Notes under the pieces: generated by a model
Databases searched by the model: none
Seen by the model: only the letters and a program-made list of their open reading frames with translations
What the model was told of the DNA's origin: nothing
Part shown: positions 43,201-55,090 of the stretch, in pieces
Numbering within the stretch: the stretch's first letter is position 1
How the letters are laid out: every line of letters starts with the position of its first letter
Position numbers and translations under genes: made by a program
Origin: Setomelanomma holmii
Taxonomy: Eukaryota; Ascomycota; Dothideomycetes; Pleosporales; Phaeosphaeriaceae
Assembly (NCBI GenBank): GCA_010015745.1
Contig: ML978154.1
Coordinates: 582,668-646,667 of the forward strand
Length of the DNA stretch: 64,000 bases
Reading direction: 5' to 3'

Positions 43201-45551
43201 ATCTTAGTCAATGGTTCCAGCGGTATCGGTACGGGTTGGAGTTCCGAAATTCCAAACTTCAGTCCCATGGACATCATTGACAACCTGCGGATCCGCCTTA
43301 AGGATGGCGCCTCGAAAGAGGACATGCAGCCAATGACTCCCTGGTACAAGGGCTTCACTGGCACGACCCAGGACCTCGGCAACGATCGCTATCAGTTTAC
43401 TGGTACCATTCGGCAGACGGGTGAGAACGAGCTCGAAGTGACCGAGCTCCCAGTGCGTTATTGGACGCAAGAGTTCAAAGAGAAGCTCGAAGACATCATC
43501 AAGGCCGAGAAGACTCCTGCGTTCATCAAGGACTACATAGACTACAACACTCCAGACCGCGTGCATTTCATCATCAAAATGGAGGACAAGCACATGGTAA
43601 ACGCGGTCGCGAAGGGCCTGGAGGAGACCTTCAAGCTCCACTCGAGGCAGGCCACATCTAATCTTGTTGCCTTTGATGCTCAGGGTCGAATCCACAAGTA
43701 CGCCAGTGTCCTTGACATCATGGAAGAGTTTTATCACGTCCGTTTGCGGTACTACGAGAAGCGAAAGCAGCATCAGCTTGAGGTCATGGAGAAGGAGCTC
43801 TCAAAGATGAACAACCAGGCTCGTTTCATCCAGATGATCATCGATGGCAAACTTATTGTATCAAAGAAGAAGAAGGCTGTTCTGGTCGCTGAGCTCAAGA
43901 AACTCAACTTCACGCCATTTCCCAAGGTTGAGGACGCGAAGACAGCAGGCGAAACTGAAGACGCCATGGAAGATGATGAATCCGAGGATGCTGATGTCGA
44001 AGTCAAGGCCAATGACTACGACTACCTTTTGGGCGTAAGTTACTCATGCAAACTTTGTTGTTCAGAAACTGACCGTCTTAGATGGCTATCTGGTCTCTCA
44101 CTCAGGAGCGCATCGAGAAGCTTCGGAAGCAGATCGGTGACAAGGAGGAGGAGGTTGACGCCCTCATCAAGATGTCACCAAAGGATATCTGGAACGTGGA
44201 TCTGGATGCCTTTGTCCACGAGTGGGATACACAGCTTGAGGAAGAAGTCAAGCGCAAGAAGAAAATTGCCGGCATCACTCGCCGTGCCTCTCACAAGCTT
44301 GGCATCGGCGCCTCCAAGGGTGGCAAGAAGAAGAAGAGAAAGGCGAGCGATGACAGCGACTCGGATGACGACTCCGGATCAGACTTCGGCCCAGTTAAGA
44401 AGAAGGCGAAACCGAAGAAAGAGGGGTTGCTCAGCTACCTCCGCCAGGATGAGCCTGCTATGAAGCCGAACGCGACCACGGCTCTCAAGAGTAGCTCGGC
44501 CTTTGGTGCTGCACCAGCTAAGCAAGGTACCTTGCTCTCGCATCTCGTCAAGAAAGAGAGCACACCTCGGACCGATGGAGCGTCCGATGACAGGCCTGTC
44601 ACGGCAGATCCTGCACCAGCCGCCAAACGAGGTCGGCCCGCTGCTACAAAGAACTTTAAGAGGCAGACTATTGCCATCGACTCGGAGGATGAGGAATCAG
44701 ACGTTTTCGCTGCAGTGGCTAAGGAGACTGAGAAGGAGCCCACCAAGACTGTTGGCGCTTCTCGTGCTGGTCGCGCAGCTACAAAGCAAGCACCAAAGTA
44801 CAACATTGATGGCAGCGACTCCGACTCGGACGGCGAGGACTTGCTGGGTGACGTCAGCACAATGGTCAAGACTATCGGTGCTGGTAGCAATGGTGTGCCA
44901 ATGTTCAAGGCCACAGGTATTACCCGCCCTGGTAGCAACGGAAGTGCTCGTCCTGGCAGTGCCGCTGGAGGCCCGAGGGCTGCGAAGAAGAACAGCCCTA
45001 TTGAGATTGACGACGACACTACAAACTACGAGGGTCTCATGCCTCAGCCAAGCCCCAAGCGCCCAGCTCCTCGCAACGTTAACGACACGATCATGAGCTC
45101 CGACGACGACGATGTCGGCCCCGCTGTCAAGAAGCCTGCTCCAAGCAAGCTTACTGCCAAACCCAAGGTCGCTGCTGCTAAGCTCGCTCCCAAGCCCAAG
45201 TCCTCTGCTCCCATTGTCGTGAAGAAGACTACGGCACTATCGCCTGCAGCGAAGGCGTATGCTGCGAAGTTGGCAAAGACCTCAGGTGCTCTTTCGAAGC
45301 CTACTCTCAAGGCCAAGCAGCCCATCACCATCGGTTCTGACGAGGATATGGAGGACGCTGATGCCATCGCCAACGACATCCTCTCCGATGAGGACGACGA
45401 GGAGCCCACACCCAAGCCATCATCTCGTGCTCCAGCTGCACGACCTGGTCGACGCGCTGCCGCCAAGCCAGCGAAGTATGGGATCAGCGATGACGAGATG
45501 GAGTCGGACGAGGCGAGCGAGCCGAGCTTCGAAGACGAGGATAGTGACTGA
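40281..45551 (+). CDS. top2: DNA topoisomerase II, 3 exons
   Basis: ATP-dependent type IIA topoisomerase that passes one duplex through another, needed for decatenation at mitosis. Exons 40281-40724, 40774-44034 and 44082-45551 (introns 49 and 47 bp) give 1724 residues, normal for fungi. The joins give SKYQM-LTHLEHIMKRPDTY and YDYLLG-MAIWSLTQERI, both conserved in the family. The GHKL ATPase is marked by GRNGYGAKLCNVFS (about residue 273), the TOPRIM domain by EGESASVLALAG, PLRGKLLNVRD and DQDHDGSHIKG (about 658), and the catalytic Tyr by ASARYIYTRL (about Tyr915). The first 148 residues are Lys/Ala/Pro-rich; the final 400 are charged, with repeated Ser-Asp acidic clusters, the usual regulatory C-terminal domain. 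Start context CACCATGG is good. Confidence 0.97.
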
Positions 45552-48500
45552 GCGTCAGCTTGGAACGGGGGACCTGCGGGCTGTCTGATACCCGGATGAT
45601 GTCGCAGAAGGCGTTCTGGCGGCTTCATATCACAGCCATGGAATCACGGATGGCGTTTTCTTTTCTCTCAAGGGATCAAGAGGACCTATGGCCCATATGG
45701 TGTTTGGCGTCGCTTCAGTACTTTCACATCTTACCATCAGTATGGATCACGTAGCGTATCATACTTAGCCATAATGCAAGGCTTACATATTCATGCTCAG
45801 CGCTTCCTAGTTGTTTAATCTTATGCTCGCTTTCCTGCACTGACATTGCGAAGATCGTGGATACGTCGATACGTCGATACTGGCGTGTACATGGTATCAT
45901 CGAAGCTTTAAAATTTCTTGACTTCAAAACTTCAGCGTGTGCGTCTCTTCCTTCTGTGTTCTGAACATTACACAGGATATCATTCCAATTGACATCAATG
46001 GCCTTCTCCAAACACGGATACCCCTCCTTTCGCGGCAAGCCGACCACGCTCTTCCGCACTGTCACTAGAAACCCTGTCTTAGTTCCTTAGGATAAAAGCA
46101 TACCATGCTCACCGCCCGCTTCTAACAGGTGAATAGACGGCCATAAAGTCATGTCCCAGCGGTCTGGACACGCAATCGGCTTCGCGACATCCTCCGAGTT
46201 GACCTCACTCTTCTGCACCGCCGATAGGCGCCTGATTAGTTTCCCAGGATGCCTACATCGCATGCCCACGGCCCGCTTCTGACGGGTGCTGTGTCCCGAC
46301 CATACGGACAATCAGTCGGCTTCACGAACGCTGACAAGGGCGAGCGACAAGAGGCGCGATGCATGTTGAATATGGCACACACATACCGATATCGGGTCGG
46401 AGCTTTGATCATTGGTTCATGCGGAGGAAGCGTATCATTGTATATCGTTACAGGCTATCTGGTTGGTTGGCTTTTGCTGTGGCGGCCACGTTGACCGGAG
46501 ATCGGGTGTGCGACATTAGCAGGGAGACCGTCTTACGGAGGGAGATGATAGTGGGGCCGTAGTGAGTCTGTAGTGTACGAATAGTGGGACCCAAGTGTAC
46601 GTGGAGCGGGGCTGTGTCAATGCATCGTGAACGGATTGCTTAGAGAGGTACGTGTTGAGGAGGGGCGGAGAAGGACGCTGGGAGGCTTGTGTGACGTGAT
46701 GTGCTGGCAGTGACAGAGAGAGGGAGCTAGTAGCGTGGGAGAAGCAGAGAAGTGTAGGAACAAAGGAAGTCTGTCTATCATAGTAAGCTGCAGTGAACGG
46801 CGTTCGAGTGCGGCACGATCCAGAGTGGAGAGAGAAAAGAGGGGCAGATCTAGGCCAAATAGTGAGGCGTGCATGACTGCATTTCCTATTCCGCAATTTT
46901 CAAGGCACCGTATGACGTACATCTCTGAGATCCTCGCACCATGTGACCTGTCAAATGTCAGTACCATGTTGCCCTACCCGGAGTGTGGTACGTGTGCCTC
47001 CGCATTCGCATCTGACCAGCCGCCCTGTCAACAGGTGTTCGCCAAGCCTGACATGCCGGAAGCCGCGGAGCAGTTCACTCCAAGAGTCGAATCACTGCCT
47101 TTCGGCCCATCGGCAGGGAATTTAGGTGTGTTCACGCGGTCGATCGTTCTGTTCGCCTGGCTCATGGTGTCCAGCTATGCCTCCTTTAGGTTGCTGCTGG
47201 TGCTTGAAGCTTTGATGCTATGGCGCAATCTATAGCGATATTATCAGTAAGGCGACCGATTGGGCATCCATGAATTGGAAGGGCATGCTCACCCTTCCGT
47301 AAGTAGTTGTGGTACGTACCATGATGCCGTGAGCTAAAGCGGCAGTGATACTCTGATCACTGATCGCACTTTCTGTCCGTTCTAGCGCAACGCACATAGG
47401 GCAAGTGTGGGCTGACAAGGGCACTGAGAAGCCTTGTAGAGCAGCTCTCGCGTGAAGATGCCTTTCTGGGGAGAGAGGAATAGTTGCTCACCTGCTATCC
47501 CGGCTTGTATGACCAGACCAAAAGCGCCACAAAGCTTGACTGCATCACAACAGCTGTCAGTCAGAACCTACCATACAGTTGTTCTGCATGTGTCCTCGAC
47601 CGATCCGTTCCTCCACAACGCTCTTGCATGCTGTTGCGTTCCGCATGTGTCGTCATCGGGGTAACGAACTCGCACTCATTCCTGTTCCTGAGTCGGAGGC
47701 GGAACTCCATGCCCGTTTAGGGCACTTCTCCCGTGAGCATGTCGGCATTCTTTTGCTGTCTTTTGGTGAAGAAGCAACGATTGAGTGCTGAAGTATACCC
47801 ATCCAAGGCGATACAAAGTGTTGGAGACGCTGTGGTACAGAACAGCGTGGTGTTGCGAACGATCCTCCCGCATTGCTATGCCATGTTGGGATATGCTCAC
47901 GTTTCTAGTGTGACCAATCTACGATACAATGCGATTTTGACAAGTCGGTAACACAATATGCTGAGACCCTGGTGACGGGCGCTAAATCGGCTCCTCGTTC
48001 AGACAGTCGCCCGTATATGTAGTGGAAAGGCTCCTAAAATGCCGTGAAAGCATATTGAGGATTCGAAAATGCTGTAACATATACGCGAAACTGCCGCATG
48101 AAGAGTAACGAAGGGCAAGAACACATGCTTCTCAATCACTCAAGGATTGCTCAAGGGATGTATGAGTATTTGGCGCTGCTTACGATGCGAATCCGACGCG
48201 AAAATCAGATTGAGAGGATGTGTCTCGATTCGAGAATTTGACTGTCGGTGATCAGGCTGCCGCTCAACGTATGCATCATTCAGAGCGCAGGTCTTTCGTG
48301 ACACTTACAAGTCGAGCGATTAGGCCCTGATAGTGGTTGTGGCAGAATATTCCAAGTATCGTGGAAGCTTTCAATTCTTTCTGTGACACATTGGTCGATC
48401 GATAAGTAGCTGTGACGCGGTGCTATCATCTGGCTCGTACCATGTAGTTCCCCGTCCACGCAACTCCCAAGCCTAAGATTCGGGGTCAATGATTATCTTG

Positions 48501-51382
48501 TCAGACGTTGCCATACTCTGTACTCAGCTGTGGCAGTGCTTGACCAACGATCCCAACGACCTATGCAGCTCACAATCGTAGTGCGTGCGAAGATATGACA
48601 CGAAAGCGACCAGAACAGGAAGTATCTCCGCGAAGCTGGTGGTTATAGTTGCCTGTCCAGGCTGACCGTTCAAAAGATGCTTTGACTGATATTTGGGGTA
48701 TTTTGCAATGGTATCCATGGTCAGATAGCCACCGGCAACGTGTTCGAGGTACCATGTCCTGCCAAAAGCAAGTCGATGTGCCGTACGATCACGTCAAAAT
48801 TGTGTTCGCCCACTTCTGAGCACAGTGTCTCAGCTGGGGCAACAGTGCTTGACTCGAGGCTGAGGATGATACAGCTTGGGATAGGTGGTCATCCATGCCC
48901 TCGCCTACTTGCGAGACAAGGGCCACTAAGTCTCACGTGACACAAATTCCTCCTGTGCTGTGATGCGTACCTCCAGGCGTGATGGATGTAGACACCTCGA
49001 CACCTGTCAAACCAGTCGCTTGGGATTGTGTTGCCAGCGGAGGCGGGAGGGACTCCTTAGCGGCACATTGAATCGATAGCAAGACGCAGTCACCCTGCAC
49101 TCTTGGCACCACCTGCAATCTCATGAGTGTAGCAACGTTTGGGCCAATGGATTCCTGTGTTCTCGAACGATCACTACATTGCCTCAGGGGTGCTCCGTTA
49201 TGACCGGAGACCAGTGTGCGTTGTTCGAATCGTCCACCGCCGGTCGCGCGCAGTGACAGCGAGCAAGAAGGCATGTACCAAGGACCGCTGCATGATGGAC
49301 ATAATTCGCCAGGTCTCGCAGACCATGATTTTAGAAGAGCTCGGGACGATCATTGGGTAAATCAGCGATCACGGGTCGCGGCAGCTCAAGCTGCAGCTTG
49401 GCCTGCTCGTCTTTGAGCGGTCTGTACTGAGACATAAACACCGCCTTTCTGAACAAGACGGCCCACAGCTGGTCCAAACATGTCCAACTGCGGCAAAAGT
49501 CTTTCACTCTTTGTTGATCACGTCCGGTCAAGCACGTCCCAGACAAATGCCCGCCCCCAAAGCTGCCACTGCAGGCCAGTGACGAGGCTTGCGTCGAAAT
49601 GCGCCGCGTCTCAGTCAGTCCGTCGGCATCAACTCGGAACAGAGGTTTCTTTTGCTCTTTGCCGTAGCACATTGAGCTGTTTGCGTGGCTAGAAGATGAT
49701 TGCAACAAGGGTCGGACTGCTCATCTCGAGTATTGACGAAACAAAGAAGGCTAATTGGGCAAGAGGCTGTAGTTTATTCAACCAGAGGTTTCTTCCCGCT
49801 CGTAATTTTCGATGTATGTAGCCGGCATTGGCTTTGAAGAGGCGTAATGGAACCACGTTTGCAGTGCGGACGGCCAGGATAGGGACGTGCGTTGTACGCT
49901 CGGAAAGGTGCATGTAAACAAAAGTAGCCGATTCGTCCTTCCAGACATGTAGAAGAACTGTCGACAAAGTGCTCATGCTTCGTGGAGCGATGAGAATGCT
50001 GTGGGTAAGTATGCCTTCTCATCCTGGTCATCAGTATCGACGACTAAGTCGCTTTCCACGAAGTCGCGATGCATCGTTTGTAAGCTGCGGTGAAAGGGAA
50101 CGTCTCGCTTGCGCATAGTACACTGACTTCAAGTTATCCAGGGTGTACCCGGTATAGGCTGCCAGTATGACAAGCCTCTTGTCCGGCAAGCAATTTGATA
50201 GACTAGCTCGGATCATTGCCACACATCCACTCGTCTCGAAGCTGATTGGATTTGTCCCTGTTGTCTATTGGAAGGCATTCAAAGACAAGGCGCCACGGCA
50301 GGAAAGCTGGGTTAGACGCAGGGCTCAGCATGGGTTGAGTGTTTGATGCTGTGCAACGCCACTCCCTCGATCCTATCCTTCCATCATCGCACGGCCATGA
50401 ACCCAGTACATGCTTTCGGTAACGACCGTCTGGTCCAATGAGCGTGTTTGTCGCCTCGCAACCTGTCAAGCCATTTAGTGTGCGTTCTGAAACTCAGCAT
50501 GCGCATTGCACACCGGACATTGTCTGCAAGGCGCTTGGGCTTTGGCGACGCGCTTAAGCGTAACAACCAGCGTGCCGAACATAGGCAGAGTGTGGCCTGT
50601 TAAAAGGATGCGAGAAGGGCACAAGTATTCTGTCAGCCCTAGACGTGTATCGATCATTCTTGTATTGAAAATCGTTGAACATCCACGTTGCCGCGAGCTG
50701 TTGAGACGAACCGATACTGTCGTCGACCTCGTTCCGATATCCGGTATGAGCTGCATCGACCGAGCATTCCTTCTCTGTGACATCTGCTGACTTGTCCTTA
50801 CCCCACAGAAGTAATCAGTGGCCGAGTTGTGCTATTGCGATAGCCGAAAAGAGCATTCGTTGGATAACACGAGAAGCCGTCTGATCGCCACGGGACCGAA
50901 CCGTTTGTCGAGCAGCGCCACCTTCATTACCACCCGCACCAACGTGGTCCTCCGGCTCTTCACTTCCAGTTCCTCTCACTATCGTCAAAGGCTCTGTTGT
51001 CCAAGTCGTCCGCCGGTCATCGTATGTACGTTCAGAGGTCTTCGTGTCTTCCTTCTCCCACCGACTGACCTGTTCAACAGACTGTCACGTTGCCGTGGTG
51101 CACTGCCTTTGAATACTGGTCCGCCTGTCATAAAAGGTGACTGATCCGTCCTCGTGGACACTGCAAACGCACCGTTCTTCAGGCTCTACTTTCCGACTCT
51201 TTCCACAAGCTCCTTCCCATCTCAAAGCAAGTTTCCGTTCCACGACAGCTGAGTGCAGCTTCTCGATTTAGTTTCGCGTTCAAGTCCACTGTCCCTGACA
51301 GGCACCACATTCTGAGACAAGCTTCGAACGTTTAGCCGGACGACTGCATAGGCCTACCATCGCGCTCTCTCGTCTTTGAGCC
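45552..51382. other. 5.8 kb gene-poor region
   Basis: No open frame here shows a recognisable domain, codon regularity or a plausible exon chain. The longest, 46735-47235 (166 codons, ending in a hydrophobic stretch), is not convincing. It contains one diverged tandem repeat (46081-46330) and a short ATACGTCG run near 45860. The right end, from about 51000, is pyrimidine-rich and probably the 5' UTR of the APSES gene, with a possible UTR intron at 51022-51080 (GTATGT, CTGAC, CAG). I found no transposase, reverse transcriptase, tRNA, 5S or U6 sequence. Confidence 0.55.
46081..46330. repeat. Degenerate tandem repeat, two copies about 150 bp apart
   Basis: Copy 1 starts at about 46081 (AGTTCCTTAGGAT) and copy 2 at about 46231 (AGTTTCCCAGGAT). 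Shared later blocks are CATGCTCACCGCCCGCTTCT versus CATGCCCACGGCCCGCTTCT, then GTCCCAGCGGTCTGGACA versus GTCCCGACCATACGGACA, then TCGGCTTC. Copy 2 lacks about 20 bases in the middle. Origin unknown. Confidence 0.6.
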
Positions 51383-52860
51383 ATGAAGATAACATCGCTC
51401 TTGAACCCATTTTGTGGCGATGATTATGGCTATCGCGGCTCGGAGTTCCCGGTGCAGGCTTCCATACTGTACCCGGGCCCTCAAGTTACGGTTCCGAAAC
51501 GACAGAAGATAGCCAAAGATGCACCGGTATTCTCTGAGGGCAACAAAATCGTCGGCGTCGTCAACTACCCTCCACACGAAGCTGGGAATGATCAGGATCT
51601 CATCACTGAGCACCGTCGATTTCAGGTGTTCCCGTTGGGTGAGATTCGCAGAAAGGGAGTCCGACACATTCCATACAATAGCGACAAGAAGGACTTCCTC
51701 GAAAAAACGGGACGTGATGCGTTCGAGAGTGAGTCCAGTTCCAAGCAGTTGAGACTCAGAGCTGACCATCGGGCAGTGTTCCAATACACGTACAAGAGGC
51801 CGGGCGAGGACAAAGAGTATGTCGTTGTCTGGGATTACAACGTCGGCTTGGTTCGCATGACGCCTTTCTTCAAGTCGTGCAAATATTCCAAGGTTGGTGA
51901 TCGTGTTGGGTTGCGGAGATTATGACTGACAGCCGTAGACTATTCCCGCCAAAGCCATCAGAGAGAACCCAGGATTGAAAGACATCAGCTACAGCATAAC
52001 CGGAGGTGCGCTGGTGTGTCAAGGTTGGTCCAGATCTTCTTCCATGTGGTAGTCGATTTCGCTGACCTCATACAGGATACTGGATGCCCTATCAGGCGGC
52101 TAAAGCGATAGCAGCGACTTTCTGTTACGACATTGGATGGGCACTAACGCCTATATTCGGGAACGACTTCCCTTCGATGTGCTTACACCCAAAGGATTCC
52201 AGTTTCGCCAAGTTCCTCATCGACCCCGCGATCGTACATTTCTGTACAGTGGAGACGAATCGATTCCGCACGGACGGCGCATCGTATCGCCTCTCACAGC
52301 CGAAGATGTCGTCTTCAAATGACACACCAAGGATGTGCTTTGGCCAACCGCCGTGGACTGCACGGATATCAAAGCAGCGTCATACGCGACCTGCCGACAT
52401 CGAGAGCGGATACGGAACCGATACAGATCAGAGCGACAAGTGCGCTTTCTCGCCACAAGTGTCGCCGCGTAGTGAATGGACGTCGGTCAATCGATCGCTC
52501 TCCCCTTGCTCTCCCGGTACGACCAACTCTTCCGCGATGAGCTCTCCCATCAGCACATACGTACCTCCAGTCATTCAGACGCCGACTTCTGCTCCGAGTT
52601 TGCAATGCGAAGAGCAGTTTCGCACAAAGCGCACTCACTCGAAGGTAGCGATGAGCGACAGTTGCGATGACAGGACTCTACCGCGACCTCAGATGGGTGG
52701 AAACACCAATAGCAAGGGCATGCTACGCTTCAATATGCCTAGTGACATCGGCCGCACACAGAATGACCTTGAGGTAGCTGAGTTATTGATGTCGTTGGGG
52801 ACAATTGGGAGGACGTTGCTGCGACCGACGAAGAGAACGCGTCGTGGTTCAACCATGTGA
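51383..52860 (+). CDS. APSES/KilA-N-type DNA-binding transcription factor, 4 exons
   Basis: Exons 51383-51728, 51777-51892, 51939-52023 and 52076-52860 (introns 48, 46 and 52 bp) give 443 residues. Only after splicing does the domain appear: VVVWDYNVGLVRMTPFFKSC, then SKTIPAKAIRENPGLKDISY, then SITGGALVCQGYWMPYQAA, then TFCYDIGWALTPIFG, about residues 115-215. This is the winged-helix APSES fold of fungal regulators of cell cycle and development. The WDYNVGLVRMTPFF and GYWMPY wording suggests the Xbp1-like repressor branch over the StuA or MBF branches, but this is a judgement from memory. No ankyrin repeats follow; the C-terminal half is Ser/Pro-rich with a short acidic or hydrophobic helix (DLEVAELLMSLGTIGRTLL). 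Intron 1 is a multiple of three without stops, so retention would insert 16 residues. Confidence 0.85.
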
Positions 52861-53159
52861 GGAAGGATGTCCCCACCACACGGGCATGTTCGGCGGCGCC
52901 TTCCCTTCCGTCTACCATGACGTCTCTCAGCCTTTCCAGCGCTCATAGTTGGCACTTTCATTCACGGTACTTGCATTGGGCTGGCAATCACGTTCATCAT
53001 TTTTGGCGCGTTTTGTAGGCGCTCATGGAATCGCATCGCTTTGTTTTGAGGCATTACGCCAGGCTTTCTGCATCGCGACCACGCAGACGAAAAGTGAAGC
53101 TATATTCATAACCTTGAAACGGTCACTACTCTCTCACAGCAAGCCGCTCGTATCAGAGC
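52861..53159. other. Intergenic between convergent genes
   Basis: About 300 bp of 3' flanks; nothing else seen. Confidence 0.4.
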
Positions 53160-53930
53160 TTACTTTGTCTTCGCCTGCGCCTTCAAACTCTCAATCTTCT
53201 TCTTCGTTCCCTGCACCGTCGTCTCTTCATCCCAAATATACGTCACACTCTCCTGGCCCTGCACCTCCTTCGCCCACTTCGTGAAATTTGGCAACCTGTC
53301 AAACTCATCCACCACACTCTGCGGCAGCAAGCCCGCCCTCGTTAACGCATAAATCCGCAGAATAAACGGCGCTATCAAAGCCTCTGCTAAGGTGACTTTG
53401 CTGCTCCCACCGAAAAACGGGCCAGCGTTGGCTAGGAGAGGTTCGATTTCCTTCTCGACGATAGAGACAAAATCCTGTCCCAACTTCTCCTGCTCGTCCT
53501 TCTCGGCACGCAGGATCTGGAACCAGTAACTTCCGGCTTTGGAGAACCACGTGTCGACGAAGAAATTGATGCGTGCGCGAGTCAATGCATCCTTGGGATT
53601 GCCTGCTGCAGGGAACAGGTGGGAGGGGTATGCATCGGCCAGGAAGGTGGATACGATGCCAGACTCGGTGATGATCTCGCCGTTGAAGTCAATGGCGGGG
53701 ACGAGGCCACGCTGGTGGTTGTATTAGGGTTTGCGTTGGTAGATTTGTGGAAGGGGACTGACTGGGTTGATTTCAAGATACCATGGCTCGCGCGGCTTGT
53801 CCAAGTCAATGATTACTTCATCATATTTTAAGCCCAGCTCTTTCAGCACGATATGCGCGCGGTGTGCCCAGGGACAACGATGATTTGTGTATAAAGTGAT
53901 CTTGGGTGCGTTTCCGTTCACGTGAGCCAT
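53160..53930 (-). CDS. Omega-like glutathione S-transferase, 2 exons
   Basis: Exons 53930-53763 and 53711-53160 (intron 51 bp) give 239 residues. The join produces EINP-RGLVPAIDFNGEIITES, the conserved cis-Pro glutathione-binding loop (VPA) and ES. The N-terminal thioredoxin-like domain has NHRCPWAHRAHIVL, placing a catalytic Cys at about residue 19 as in omega/GTO-type enzymes, which reduce or deglutathionylate substrates instead of conjugating them. The all-helical C-terminal domain starts after DAYPSHLFP and ends in a Lys-rich tail. No targeting signal is evident; cytosolic location is inferred. A role in detoxification or redox repair follows from the family only. Confidence 0.88.
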
Positions 53931-54394
53931 GTTGAAAATGATGTCAGCGACGAGCAGGGATCTTTGTGAGAGAGCTGAGCTTCTGAGGTTGCTGCAAGTG
54001 TAAAGGTCGAACTACGGTTACGGTGGTCTGAGGTTACTCCAGATGTTATATGTACGTATGCACGTTCGGTATCAAGAAAGCGCGAGCAGTGGAGCTTAGA
54101 AATCAATCGATTGCATCAGACTGCTAGAAGATCGCATGCTAAATGCAAACGTGGGGTATCATGATGCATGCGAAAACGCCCAACCCTGAGCTCGGATACC
54201 CGAAACTTTTCGCCCGAGAAGTCGGAAGAACTTTTGTAGAGGTGCAAGATGTCCTCCGACGCTGCACGCCTGATATGCTGTACTTTCTGCCAAATCTGAG
54301 ACCCAGTTGTGAACGCCTGCAATGCTGCGTTAAAAATCTAACTTCGACTCGCGCCTGCTCGCACGCCAAAGGAGCGAGCTAACCCATCCCCGGA
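53931..54394. other. Intergenic, GST promoter side
   Basis: About 460 bp between two minus-strand genes; no gene supported. Confidence 0.4.
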
Positions 54395-55090
54395 CTATCT
54401 AATTACGCCGTCTCCTTCAATGTTCCATTCCATAGCAGTGCTCTCGCCGTTCTTCTTCGCACGGCGCTTCTCGTTTCGCTTGCGTCTTCGCTCCTCTGCT
54501 TCTTGCTCTATCTTGTCCCTGTTCATCCGTAATCGTGTATCGAGATCGGTGACTTCCTGGAACTTGTCTTCGTCGCGCTTGCGTTTGAGGTACCGTAACC
54601 GGTCGCGTACTTCTTCGACGGTCGCGCGTCGTACTTCGCCAGACTGACCAGTCGCTACCAAATGCTGCTTGCTATTCAAATGCTCGACGTATTGGATATT
54701 GTCTCTGCAGAAGCTTGTCAGCATATGATTCCAAGTTTCCGGAAGGTTGACATACTTGAATGTGAGATCGCATGCTTGACAATATGCGCCTGCGCCTTTG
54801 CCTCGCTTCCCAACGCCTGCCGCAGCGGACGTGAGCGTCTGTTTGCCAATCATTTTGCTCCAGTCTATGCGTTCTGACCTCGCTTCCGTCTGCTTCAGAT
54901 CCTCTGGCGTGGACGCTCTTCGCCGGTACGATTTCCCAGCTGCCTTTGCTTCATATCGCTCTTTGGCCTCGTCGCGCTCCTTTGCCTCCCGCTCTTTCGC
55001 CTTCTTGGCCATCTCGTCGCGATCCCATGTTTTCCTGAAGTCCGTATCTCCTCCGCCTTGCGTTCCGTATGCGCCTGCCTTGCCGCTCAT
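54395..55090 (-). CDS. snu23: SNU23/ZMAT2-like U4/U6.U5 tri-snRNP zinc-finger protein
   Basis: Splicing factor of the pre-catalytic spliceosome. Predicted exons 55090-54756 and 54704-54395 give 214 residues; the 51-bp intron (GTATGT...GCTGAC...CTGCAG) splits the U1-type C2H2 finger. Spliced, it reads YCQACDLTFK-DNIQYVEHLNSKQHL, the expected compact finger. The intron is in frame and stop-free, so an unspliced reading also stays open but adds 17 residues between the Cys pair and the His pair. Other family features are the N-terminal DTDFRKTWDRDEMAKKAKER, the long charged helix, DWSKMIGKQTL before the finger and RATVEEVRDRLRYLKRKRDE after it. The C-terminal Arg/Lys/Glu coiled coil and total length fit Snu23. 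Confidence 0.9.
   Translation of the reverse strand: MSGKAGAYGTQGGGDTDFRKTWDRDEMAKKAKEREAKERDEAKERYEAKAAGKSYRRRASTPEDLKQTEARSERIDWSKMIGKQTLTSAAAGVGKRGKGAGAYCQACDLTFKYVNLPETWNHMLTSFCRDNIQYVEHLNSKQHLVATGQSGEVRRATVEEVRDRLRYLKRKRDEDKFQEVTDLDTRLRMNRDKIEQEAEERRRKRNEKRRAKKNGESTAMEWNIEGDGVIR

Noticed and set aside
44435..45628. Two long minus-strand frames under the TOP2 C-terminal domain
   Set aside because: Mirror frames of Lys/Asp-rich repeats in the true coding strand.
46735..47235. 166-codon open frame with a hydrophobic end in the gene-poor block
   Set aside because: No recognisable domain, no family wording and a start in low-complexity sequence; a chance frame is as likely.
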